Source: an uncultured Bacteroidota bacterium (GTDB lineage: Bacteria; Bacteroidota; Bacteroidia; Chitinophagales; Chitinophagaceae). From it: a stretch of 32,007 bases of DNA. The notes under the pieces are model-generated. The model was not told where the DNA came from and did no database searches. It saw only the letters and a list, made by a program, of their open reading frames with translations. The DNA lies in contig CAIWXG010000206.1 in the NCBI GenBank assembly GCA_903916555.1, positions 1 to 32,007 on the forward strand. The letters are read 5' to 3'. The position numbers and the translations under genes were made by a program. Numbering within the stretch: position 1 is the stretch's first letter; each line of letters opens with the position of its first letter. Positions 1 to 8,300 of this stretch are shown here, piece by piece.

Positions 1-231
1 GCACAAATGGGTAGTAAGTTACTTAAAGAAATATGTGTTATTAATCAAGTAGGACAAAACCTACTGAAAACGGCAATGGACAGATTAAATTTGTCGGCCC
101 GTGCTTACGACCGTATTTTAAAAGTATCTCGTACTATAGCCGATTTATCGGCAAGCGAAGAAATAAGACCGGAACATTTAGCAGAGGCAATACAGTATAG
201 AAGTTTGGATAGAGAGGGGTGGGCGGGGTGA
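1..231 (+). CDS. yifB: YifB/ComM-type Mg-chelatase-like AAA+ ATPase, C-terminal fragment
   Basis: The gene enters from the left edge, so only the last 76 codons are visible. They carry the hallmark end of the YifB/ComM family, including the stretches [19 protein letters not shown] and [14 protein letters not shown], which form the Mg-chelatase-type C-terminal helical domain. The AAA+ Walker motifs would lie upstream of the window. Family knowledge: ComM is a hexameric helicase that promotes branch migration during natural transformation; the role of YifB in Bacteroidota is less clear. The ATG at base 7 is internal, not a start. The reading frame ends in TGA at 229-231 after an intact [11 protein letters not shown] tail. 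A decayed second copy of this tail lies 2,048 bp downstream, which suggests that DNA was inserted at the end of the gene. Confidence 0.9.
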   Translation, partial: AQMGSKLLKEICVINQVGQNLLKTAMDRLNLSARAYDRILKVSRTIADLSASEEIRPEHLAEAIQYRSLDREGWAG

Positions 232-241
232 GGAAATTTGT
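163..241 (+). repeat. Intact yifB tail, left copy of a 79-bp diverged direct repeat
   Basis: Bases 163-241 (the last 22 sense codons of yifB, the stop, and 10 bases beyond) align without gaps to 2211-2289, at a constant offset of 2,048. Counting by hand over 173-241 gives 51 identical bases out of 69. Codon alignment is preserved, including the final TGA. The two copies bracket the Schlafen/GHKL gene, as repeats do at the ends of an island inserted at the 3' end of a gene. Confidence 0.75.
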
Positions 242-294
242 AGATTGGAGAGTGTGTAATGAGCCAATAGTAAAAATAGTAATTTTATAATTTT

Positions 295-2172
295 ATGAAA
301 AATATTGATCAAATATTAAATGAATTAGAAGATTCAATAGTTAATAATCAATATAAACATATTGAAAGTGAAAATATTGAATTAAAGGATAATAGTCATA
401 CTGGTGGGTTATGGGATACATTTATGGAAACTGTATGTGCTTTTTTAAATACCAATAATGGTATTATCATTATTGGTATTCGTGAAGATGAAAAAAATAA
501 AAAGTATGAACTTACCGGGTTTAATTTTAAAAATGAAACACATTTAAAAGATATACTAAAAGATATTACTGATGCAAATAATAATAAAATTGAAGTAAGC
601 AGTTATTTAAAATTAGAACAAAAAGAATTACTTAATAAAGATCTAATGGTTTTGTATGTAGATTCTTTGCCTGCAGACGAAAGGTATGTTTATTATAAAA
701 GGAATGACTATGAAAGGATAATGAGTGGAGATTGTAAAATACATCCGTTAAAAATAGAAACACAAAATGAATATAAAGAAGAAATAAGAGATGCAAGAGA
801 ATTAAGACCGGTAGCAAATGCAGTTTTAGATGACATTGATATAGATAAGCTTAATAACTATATCCAACTTTTAAACTCAGAAGTAAAAATGCAGAACTTG
901 CTACCTTCAATTAATGATGCAATTCCTTTTTTATCAAAGAATGGCATGTTATTAGAAAAAACGCCTACCATATTAGGAATGTTAGTTTGTGGCAAAACAC
1001 CAGTAGATTTTTTACATTGGCGTAGTCAGGTTGATGCCTATGTAGATATGCATAAAGAAATGCCAATTGATAAGAAAGTGATAAATGATAATATTCTGCC
1101 TTTATTGGAAAAAAGCCAAGCTTTTGTTTTCATGAATATTAAAACCGGGATATCATTGGAAAAGGGTGGTACCAAAACTTTTGAATACCCGGAAACATTA
1201 ATTCGCGAATGTATCAACAATGCTCTTGCACATCGTGATTATTCTATTAACCAGTTTGTAAATATTAATATAGTACTTGGAAAACATTTAGAAATAAAAA
1301 ATCCTGGTAAGTTTAAAAGTCAATTACTAATAATTAATGATAAAACAGATATTCCTATAAGACGGATTGTTCCACTTGCTAAGGCAAATAACCCCAAACT
1401 TGCAAAAGTTCTAAGTGTATATAATAAATGGGAAGGAAAAGGAAGAGGTATGAAAAATTTAGTAAGCGACGCTTTAGATGGTTTTATCGATCTGCCTTAC
1501 TATGTGTTTCACTCTAAAGATGAATTATCTCTATATATACCAAAAGGAAAATTAGTTAATGATAGAATGAAATTATTATTTAAATCTTATTCAAGATATA
1601 TTAAAGAGAAGCTAAATGGAGATGATTTATCTGACGAACTACAAAGTGTATCTGCTTATTTCTATAAGTCTGAGATGCAAAATCGAAATAATAGATTTAC
1701 ACTTTTATTAACTCAAGACAATAATCATTTACAGGCTATTAATTTTCTTGAGGCACATGGAATTATAACAAAGCACATTTGTAGCGATCATATAAATATC
1801 GTATATATATTAGATAGAATATTTTTTAGGGATGACTTTTTTGCTGAACTTAGAATGATTTTTGGCACTACTTTTGAAGATCTTCACACAGATTTTAAAC
1901 AGGTTTTAAATGCAATATACCTTTTTAAGAAATACTCTTTAGATAATGCCATAAGTGCTAATTTAATTGGAAATTATTTGTTTAGCAAACAACATAATGA
2001 AGTTTTTATTCTTGGAGTTTACGAATCTTTTAAAAGAAAAATTAGGTATCAATTTAATAAATTAGAATCAGCAGGTTTAATTAAGTCGGTTAAGGGTAAA
2101 AGTAAAACCTGTGCTGATAAGAATACAGATTACGAATTGAACATTACTTACAATTCAACACTTTTTGATTAA
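295..2172 (+). CDS. Schlafen-AlbA_2 domain protein with GHKL-type ATPase region (COG2865-like)
   Basis: The 625-residue protein has two recognisable parts. Residues about 24-150 resemble the Schlafen AlbA_2 putative nucleic-acid-binding domain (ENIELKD, then a hydrophobic NNGIIIIGIRED strand). Residues about 300-390 resemble the HATPase_c_4 region: an N-box-like ECINNALAHRD at 305-315 and a glycine-rich GKGRGM near 381. The C-terminal third is low-complexity, lysine/asparagine-rich and helical; its end (about 560-615) could be a winged helix. Family knowledge: such proteins are annotated as predicted transcriptional regulators or 'RecG-like' ATP-binding proteins, and Schlafen-type domains recur in antiphage and tRNA-cleaving proteins. 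By eye the gene is clearly more AT-rich than its neighbours. It stands alone between duplicated yifB tails, so I infer lateral acquisition. Its function is unknown. The ATG at 295 is the first in frame after upstream stops; no ribosome binding site is visible. Confidence 0.7.
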   Translation: MKNIDQILNELEDSIVNNQYKHIESENIELKDNSHTGGLWDTFMETVCAFLNTNNGIIIIGIREDEKNKKYELTGFNFKNETHLKDILKDITDANNNKIEVSSYLKLEQKELLNKDLMVLYVDSLPADERYVYYKRNDYERIMSGDCKIHPLKIETQNEYKEEIRDARELRPVANAVLDDIDIDKLNNYIQLLNSEVKMQNLLPSINDAIPFLSKNGMLLEKTPTILGMLVCGKTPVDFLHWRSQVDAYVDMHKEMPIDKKVINDNILPLLEKSQAFVFMNIKTGISLEKGGTKTFEYPETLIRECINNALAHRDYSINQFVNINIVLGKHLEIKNPGKFKSQLLIINDKTDIPIRRIVPLAKANNPKLAKVLSVYNKWEGKGRGMKNLVSDALDGFIDLPYYVFHSKDELSLYIPKGKLVNDRMKLLFKSYSRYIKEKLNGDDLSDELQSVSAYFYKSEMQNRNNRFTLLLTQDNNHLQAINFLEAHGIITKHICSDHINIVYILDRIFFRDDFFAELRMIFGTTFEDLHTDFKQVLNAIYLFKKYSLDNAISANLIGNYLFSKQHNEVFILGVYESFKRKIRYQFNKLESAGLIKSVKGKSKTCADKNTDYELNITYNSTLFD

Positions 2173-2210
2173 TTTTATAAAGATTTATATATCCCTTAAA
2201 TTTTGCCGTT

Positions 2211-2289
2211 ATAAGTTAAAAACATCTGGCAGAAGCAATATAGTACAGGAGCTTGGAAAGTGAGTGATGGAGAGAGTGAGAAGATTTTT
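2211..2289 (+). pseudogene. Decayed yifB 3'-end remnant, right copy of the direct repeat
   Basis: Read in the yifB frame this stretch gives I-S-stop-K-H-L-A-E-A-I-stop-Y-R-S-L-E-S-E-stop-W-R-E-stop, against [22 protein letters not shown]-stop in the intact gene. In the conserved core the differences are mostly synonymous third-base changes (CTG for TTA, GAA for GAG, TAC for TAT, AGG for AGA, AGC for AGT). Other changes have turned CAG into TAG and GGG into TGA. That pattern means the copy was once coding, diverged under selection and then decayed. It may be the displaced native tail or a tail brought in with the neighbouring gene. Confidence 0.75.
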
Positions 2290-2298
2290 GTAAATTTT

Positions 2299-2433
2299 AT
2301 GAAAGCTTATTATTTACTAACGACAATAAATTTCCCGGTAGAAATAACAATTTTCGTGCTTTGTAAGTTAAAAATGAAAAGTATAATAGAAGTAATTGAC
2401 GAACAGAGTATAAGACTAAAATTAAAGAATTAA
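2299..2433 (+). CDS. Possible 44-residue leader ORF overlapping the AI-2E permease start
   Basis: An ATG at 2299 opens a 44-codon frame (begins MKAYYLLTTINFPVEITIFV, ends SIRLKLKN) whose TAA stop shares one base with the ATG of the next gene (TAATG). One-base stop/start overlaps often mark translational coupling. The peptide is hydrophobic at first and basic at the end and matches no family I recognise. The 12 bases around its start, AATTTTATGAAA, are identical to those around the start of the Schlafen/GHKL gene (289-300). It may be only chance in AT-rich DNA: there is no ribosome binding site, and the frame lies immediately beyond the yifB remnant. Confidence 0.25.
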   Translation: MKAYYLLTTINFPVEITIFVLCKLKMKSIIEVIDEQSIRLKLKN

Positions 2434-3482
2434 TGTCGAACTTAACTAAAATAACACGTAGCTTGATATTCTTATTTCTATTGTGTGGTGGACTTTATTT
2501 TGCAAAGGATTTTTTGGTGCCCGTAGCATTTGGAGGCATTTTTGCAATGTTGCTAACGCCTATGTGCTCATGGTTAGAAAATAAAAGTATTGGTAAAGCC
2601 CTATCGGCAATACTATGCGTATTTCTATTTCTGGTAATAGTTGGCACAGTTCTCTTTTTGCTATCATGGCAGGTAACTGGTTTAGCAGACGATGCAGTAA
2701 ATGTTGTAGCATTAATCAATAAATTTTCCGTTTTGGTCCAGCAATATATTGCCCACACCTTTGGCCTTCCTTTAGAAATGCAGCAGCAAATTATTAAAGA
2801 GCAAAGTTCGATATTAATAACCAATAGCATGTATAGAATAGCCATTGTCTCCGGCTCAATCGCATCGTTAATTGGTTTAAGTGTTTTGGTACTGGTTTAT
2901 ATTTTTCTCTTCATCTATTACCGGAATCATCTTGGAAATTTTGTGTTAAAATTAGTTTCTGAAGAAAATAAAGAGCGTACCGGGAAAATTATAGCTTCCA
3001 GTGGGCATTTGGGTCAGCAATACATCTCGGGGTTAGGCATAGTTATAGTCTTATTATGGATAATGTATGGAATAGGGTTTTCTATTATTGGAGTGAAGCA
3101 CGCATTGTTTTTTGCAGTGTTATGCGGTTTACTGGAAATAGTACCCTATCTAGGAAATATTATTGTTTCATTGTTAACTGCAATTGTAGCTTTTTCACAA
3201 GGAGGCGCCACGATGGCTTTGTGGGTGCTTGCCATTTACGGGCTGATTCAGTTTGTGCAGAACTATATTCTTGATCCGCTGATAGTGGGTGCGAAAGTGA
3301 GTATCAATCCTTTATGTACAATTGTCGTAATAGTAGTCGGGGAAATGATTTGGGGTATTCCCGGCATGATATTGGCTATTCCTTTGCTTGGAATTGTTAA
3401 AATTATATTTGACAATACACCCGGACTAGAAGCGTTTGGCTACCTTATAGGAGAGATAAAGACTCCGAAGTTGAAAGAATGA
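2433..3482 (+). CDS. AI-2E family transporter (PerM/YdiK-type permease)
   Basis: The 349-residue protein has the layout of the AI-2E exporter (PF01594) family. An N-terminal pair of hydrophobic helices (about 8-48) is followed by a third (about 60-83), a soluble amphipathic segment (about 85-140), and then a block of closely spaced helices (about 145-335). The late conserved segments are also present: GLLEIVPYLGNIIV, then IQFVQNYILDPLIVG with its family-typical Q-x-x-x-x-x-x-D-P motif, and the glycine/proline-rich IWGIPGMILAIPL. Length is normal for the family. Members export autoinducer-2, protons/sodium or unknown small molecules, and this one cannot be assigned a substrate. The start is set by the ATG overlapping a short upstream frame; no better start exists because TAA stops lie just before it. 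A hairpin follows directly at the stop codon. Confidence 0.9.
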   Translation: MSNLTKITRSLIFLFLLCGGLYFAKDFLVPVAFGGIFAMLLTPMCSWLENKSIGKALSAILCVFLFLVIVGTVLFLLSWQVTGLADDAVNVVALINKFSVLVQQYIAHTFGLPLEMQQQIIKEQSSILITNSMYRIAIVSGSIASLIGLSVLVLVYIFLFIYYRNHLGNFVLKLVSEENKERTGKIIASSGHLGQQYISGLGIVIVLLWIMYGIGFSIIGVKHALFFAVLCGLLEIVPYLGNIIVSLLTAIVAFSQGGATMALWVLAIYGLIQFVQNYILDPLIVGAKVSINPLCTIVVIVVGEMIWGIPGMILAIPLLGIVKIIFDNTPGLEAFGYLIGEIKTPKLKE

Positions 3483-3524
3483 TGTTGCCTTTTTTTGAGT
3501 TTGTTTACAAATGAAAGGCAACAT
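3482..3524 (+). terminator. Hairpin at the end of the AI-2E permease gene
   Basis: The perfect 11-bp inverted repeat ATGTTGCCTTT (3482-3492) / AAAGGCAACAT (3514-3524) starts on the last base of the stop codon. The loop is 21 bases, long for an intrinsic terminator, and the following sequence is only moderately T-rich. A terminator role is likely from position but not certain. Confidence 0.5.
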
Positions 3525-3960
3525 ACGTTTCCATTTTTGTGACAGTGGTCATACAATATTTTTTTGAGCTTGTTTCGCTCATTTGCCTCCTTCATACCAA
3601 ATAACACTCAAGAATTCAATGGAAATATTCTATGCCTGTTGGCGTAAAATCTGTGTTGCAAACGCTGATTAGTAGCCATAAAATAAAGATTTTACATTTC
3701 GCAAAACAGGTACTAAATAATTATGTTTTGATAATTTATCATTTGTCTCAAATGATAATAACACACAACATACAAAAAAGGCAGCACCAATCATAAAGCA
3801 AACTAATATTTTTAAGCGAATATTAGAGTTAGGAGCTGTTAAACTTTTATTTAGAGTTTGACAGACCTTATATTATTAATAGAGGGGCTTGATAACCCTA
3901 TTGCCGCATTGAAATAAAAATAATTTCAATAATTCAATTTAAATAGTGCAGTTGTACAAA
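3525..3960. other. Gene-free intergenic stretch with several inverted repeats
   Basis: I found no frame longer than about 20 codons here. Three inverted repeats stand out: TTATCATTTG (3736-3745) / CAAATGATAA (3749-3758), a perfect 10-bp stem with a 3-base loop; ATTGAAAT (3908-3915) / ATTTCAAT (3923-3930); and a longer imperfect pair built on GTAAAATC (3644-3651) and GATTTTAC (3688-3695), whose outer flanks CCTGTT and AACAGG also pair. No transposase or RNA gene was recognised. Confidence 0.5.
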
Positions 3961-3992
3961 CAAAAATGGCTGCCAAGAGACAGCCATTTTTG
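3961..3992 (-). terminator. Intrinsic terminator of the susC-susD operon
   Basis: The 12-bp perfect inverted repeat CAAAAATGGCTG (3961-3972) / CAGCCATTTTTG (3981-3992) has an 8-base loop and lies 17 bases beyond the susD stop. Read on the minus strand the stem ends in TTTTTGTTTG, a good U-tract, so it terminates leftward transcription of the operon. Confidence 0.85.
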
Positions 3993-4009
3993 TAAAGACA
4001 ATGCTAAAC

Positions 4010-5362
4010 TTACTTATCCCAAAATAATTTTGGAGTATATAAAGTGGATGTAGGTGTATTCGCTTTATTATAAGAAAGCTCTGTTTGCGGGTAAAGGAAC
4101 CTTCGAGGTATATTAGTGCCTGAAACAGGTGCTAATACAGGGTAACCTGTTCTACGCCATAAACTCCATACTTCAGGATTAAGATATAAAGCAATGTATT
4201 CGTCATTCGCAATTTGAGATAAGGCTGTAGTAGATACTAAAGTAGCATTGTGTACTAAATACGTATCTATATCGGCTGTGGCTACACCTAATTTAGTCAT
4301 GTTAGCCGTAATGGCATTTTTAAAAGCTGTTCGTGCGGCTATTAACGAACCTGTACCACCTACTACGATTTTGGCTTCTGCTGTCATGTATTGCAACTCA
4401 TCATAAGTTATAAACTCAACCGGACTATTAATGCCCCCATAATAAGTATTTAAAGCATCGCCGTATACAGCACTCGAAGTATCTACAAATACCATTGTAC
4501 GTGGGTCGTTATTTGCAAACATATTTTGTACCATATTACCATACACAAAACTTATATCGCCTCTATTTGAATTAAATTGATACCAAGGGCTACCATTTGG
4601 TTCAGTTGTGCCAAAAACACAAACTGCATTATCTGCATTACTAGTAAATGAATTGGCAATTTCGCTCAATGCATTTGTTGCCATTGCAGTATTGCCTTTG
4701 CTTTGATGCATATATAATCTAGCTTTAATAGCATGTGCAAATTTTACCCATTTTGTAGCATCACCGCCATAAATAACATCTTCGGCACCGGGTGTAACTT
4801 TACCTTGAACCGGATTATTTAAATAGGCGATACCCCTGTCGCACAAGTTATTTATGGTATCATAAAGACCTTTGTCAACATCGTAAGACGGTGTAAGATT
4901 ATAAAAACCTTTCAAGGCATTGGAATAAGGAATTGTACCCCAACAATCTACCATAATTTGTAAAGAGTAAGCCATTAAAACTCTCGACACACCGGAGTAT
5001 TCATTATATCCCATTCTGTCTGATTGTACCATTAAACTATCATCATTTTCCATAACGGCAGTATAAATGTTACCCCAAAGTCCATCAACATCTTGTGCGG
5101 TAAGCACATATTGATAATAAGCAGCACTTTGGCGGGTAGCCCCTAATGTTTGTTGCATAAACATAGAAGTAAACCGAGACATATCTCCACCTTGTGCATA
5201 AGCTAACGAACCCTCTACCGATGACAACAACATAGAAGGGAAAACTGTATTAGGTGCATTGGGATTGGTGTTAGCTTCGGTGAAAGTAGATTTTTTGCAC
5301 GAAGATTGAAGTAGCAAAATCGCACACACTATAATTGTAAATGACTTATTTATATATTTCAT
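4010..5362 (-). CDS. SusD/RagB-family outer-membrane nutrient-binding lipoprotein
   Basis: This 450-residue protein begins with a lipoprotein signal peptide and lipobox (LLLQSSC, cysteine at residue 22), which would anchor it to the outer-membrane surface. The mature part matches the SusD-like families (TPR-rich fold): an early NPNAP region, helical segments such as RFTSMFMQQTLGATRQSAAY and VSRVLMAYSLQIMVDCWGTI, and a typical C-terminal segment (EYIALYLNPEVWSLWRRTGYP, then RFLYPQTELSYNKAN). In SusCD systems the SusD lipoprotein forms the lid over the SusC barrel and captures the substrate. It sits 36 bp downstream of susC on the same strand, the usual order. There is no adjacent glycosidase, peptidase or sigma/anti-sigma pair, so the imported substrate cannot be inferred. 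Confidence 0.93.
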   Translation of the reverse strand: MKYINKSFTIIVCAILLLQSSCKKSTFTEANTNPNAPNTVFPSMLLSSVEGSLAYAQGGDMSRFTSMFMQQTLGATRQSAAYYQYVLTAQDVDGLWGNIYTAVMENDDSLMVQSDRMGYNEYSGVSRVLMAYSLQIMVDCWGTIPYSNALKGFYNLTPSYDVDKGLYDTINNLCDRGIAYLNNPVQGKVTPGAEDVIYGGDATKWVKFAHAIKARLYMHQSKGNTAMATNALSEIANSFTSNADNAVCVFGTTEPNGSPWYQFNSNRGDISFVYGNMVQNMFANNDPRTMVFVDTSSAVYGDALNTYYGGINSPVEFITYDELQYMTAEAKIVVGGTGSLIAARTAFKNAITANMTKLGVATADIDTYLVHNATLVSTTALSQIANDEYIALYLNPEVWSLWRRTGYPVLAPVSGTNIPRRFLYPQTELSYNKANTPTSTLYTPKLFWDK

Positions 5363-5398
5363 AATTAATGTTTTATTTTTTAAATATGTTTAAAATAA

Positions 5399-8300
5399 TT
5401 ATAATCCTAAATTTAATCTTAAACCATAAGATTTTATACCCGGGTTATTAAAATAATCCATTCCTTGACCATTTGCCGGTCCGGAAAGACTTGTTTCCGG
5501 GTCAACACCTTTATATTTTGTCCATAAAATTATATTATTCATATAAACTGTAACTGCCATAGAATGTATATGCGCCTTTTTAATTAACGAAGTAGGTAAT
5601 ACATACGTTAAACTTATTTGGCGCAAACGCAACCAAGAACCGTCTTCAACACTTGGTCTTCCAGGGCCTATAAAACTACTACCTAAATTTTGCCAGTAAT
5701 ATTGTCCGGTTTTTGCATAATATGTATTTTTTGCACCTGCACCGGCAGTATCAATTGCACCATGTACAACATTACCACTAATATCAACATGGCCCATATA
5801 ACCCGAGAATACGGTAGAATCATTCCGATTAAGTGTTTCGGCTGATTTACCGAAATAAGATAATGCACCTCTGGTACCGTTCCATATTTGGCCACCGCTA
5901 CGCATATCTATCTGCACACCCAAAGAAAATCCTTTAAAAGAAAAACTGTTAACCATAGAGCCTATCCAATTAGGATTTATATTGCCAAGTGCTACATTTT
6001 TAGTACCTACAATTGGCATACCATAGCCGGGGTCTCCTTTTACATCATTAATTATTAGGTTGCCTTTACTGTCTCTAACATAATCATTACCCATAATTAC
6101 CCCAAATGCTTGCCCTGGTACTGCATAAATTCCTCCATTTTGGAAACCGGAGATAAATAATTGGTCTAAACCATTGCTCAACGATACTACTTCGTTTACA
6201 TTTTTAGTCCAGTTAAAATTTAAGTCCCAACGGAAACCTGATTTGGTTTTGATTGGTGTTGTATTTAAAGAAAGCTCTAAGCCTTTATTTGATATAGTTG
6301 CTGCATTCATTAACTCTGCCCCGAAACCTGCACTATAAGGCACAGGTACTTGGAAGATGCCATCTGTTGTTTTTGAATAATAATAAGTAGCACTTAAATT
6401 AAGGCGACTATGAAAAAATGCAAGGTCGGTACCTATTTCAAAAGAATTGGTATGTTCCGGTTTCAAATTCGGATTACCGATTACTGTAACGGCATTAGAA
6501 ATTTCATAACCCGAACTGCCTACAAATGGCCAAGTTATACCTGGAGTAAAACCATCTTGAATACCAGCACTATGATAATATGTAACTAAACCTAAGGGTG
6601 GTGCATCTTTACCTACAGATGCATCAGAAAGCCTTAATTTACCATAAGACAAAATAGGACTTCCTGTTAAACCAAGAGGCTCTGTAAATACATACGACAA
6701 ACCGGCAGATGGATAAAAGAAATTATTCTTATTAGCAGGTAATGTTGATGATGTCTCATCTCTGCCGGAAAGTGTTAAAAATAAATAGTTTTTATAATCT
6801 AATTCACCTTGCCCGTAGTAAGCCATTCTTCTTAATTTGCCCTCACTTTCGCTTGCAAAATAATTGGATGCATTAGACATATCAAGGAAATTTGGCAGTG
6901 TTAATGTTGTACCTTGTGCCAATGTACTTTTTGAAGTTAAGTCAAAATAGTTTTGGCCTAAAGTTAATGCAGCATTAAAATCTTTATTTATTGTTTTGTG
7001 CATGTTTATAATAATGTCGGAGTTAAACTGACTATTGCTGTAATTAGTCATATAGATTGCACCTGCCGGGAACGCTCTAGAATAAATATCGTAGGCGTTT
7101 TTATCACTTTGGGTATAAACATCGCCTCCTAAGCGGTAGGTTAAATCAATCCAGTCTAACAATTTATAATTTACTTGTGTGTAACCATAAAAACGGTCTA
7201 AGTTAGATACAAATTTATTACGATTTACAGACCAATAGGGATTGTCGTAACCGGCACCGCCTCTATAGTTTCTTTGAGTATTGTTGGCTGTATCTAAATA
7301 AGAAAGTGAATTACTTGCCGGGTTACTAACACCGTTTGCATTGTCGTAAGTTGGCGGTGTACGCATTAAGCCTAACATTAAAGCAGATATATTTGATCCT
7401 TGTTGAGCTTTATCATTTTCTGATTTAACATAATTAGCACCGGCAGAAATAGATAATTTATCTGTAAGTATTATTTGTCCGTTTAGCCCAATTGTGTTTT
7501 TATTATATCTAGTATTGGGTATAGTACCAAATTGCCTTAAATCGCCAAACGACATACGGAATGAAGCTTTATCATCGCCGCCCGATAATGCTATGTTATT
7601 ATTATTACTTGTCCCGGTTTGGAAAAAATCGTAAGGGTTATAAGGGGTCACTTTTGTTAATGCTGATAAAGAAGATTTACCAACAATATTACCATGTTTA
7701 TCTATATCATTACTTTTACCGTCCCAAAACAAGGTATCAATAGCAGCACCCCAAGAAGTGCTTTTGCCCGTTGAAGGACCCATATATAAATTACCGGAGC
7801 CTTGCGAATATTTATTTTGAAGTTCAGGAAGTTTATTTACTTCATCTACAGAATAAGAAGAATTTACAGAAACATGTACTCCTTTACCTTGTCCGGGGCT
7901 ATTACCTTTTTTAGTTGTAATTATTAAAGCCCCCGCAGCAGCTTTAATACCATATAACGCAGTTGCTGCCGGCCCTTTAAGCACATTTATGCTTTCTATA
8001 TCGTTAGGGTTAATATCTAAACCTCTGTTGGTAGCTTGTGCACCACCGGTAAGATTACCATTAGCACCCGAGGCTTGAAACCCGGCATTCGTAGGGTCGT
8101 AAGCATTAATAGAATTATCAATAGGAATACCGTCAACAATAATTAAAGGTGCATTGTCTCCTGTTAAAGATGTAACACCTCTTAATTGCATATAAGTACC
8201 TGCACCCGGGTCGCCGGCACTATTTATGATTGTTAAACCGGAAACCTTTCCTTCCAATTCACTAAGAGGGTTACCTGTACCAGAATTGTTTAATTGTTCA

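Noticed and set aside
3056-3274. Second plus-strand frame inside the AI-2E permease gene
   Set aside because: It overlaps well-conserved membrane motifs of the permease in another frame and resembles nothing.
3482-4009. Insertion sequence or CRISPR array in the permease-susD gap
   Set aside because: No transposase frame, no terminal inverted repeats with target duplication, and no regularly spaced direct repeats are present.
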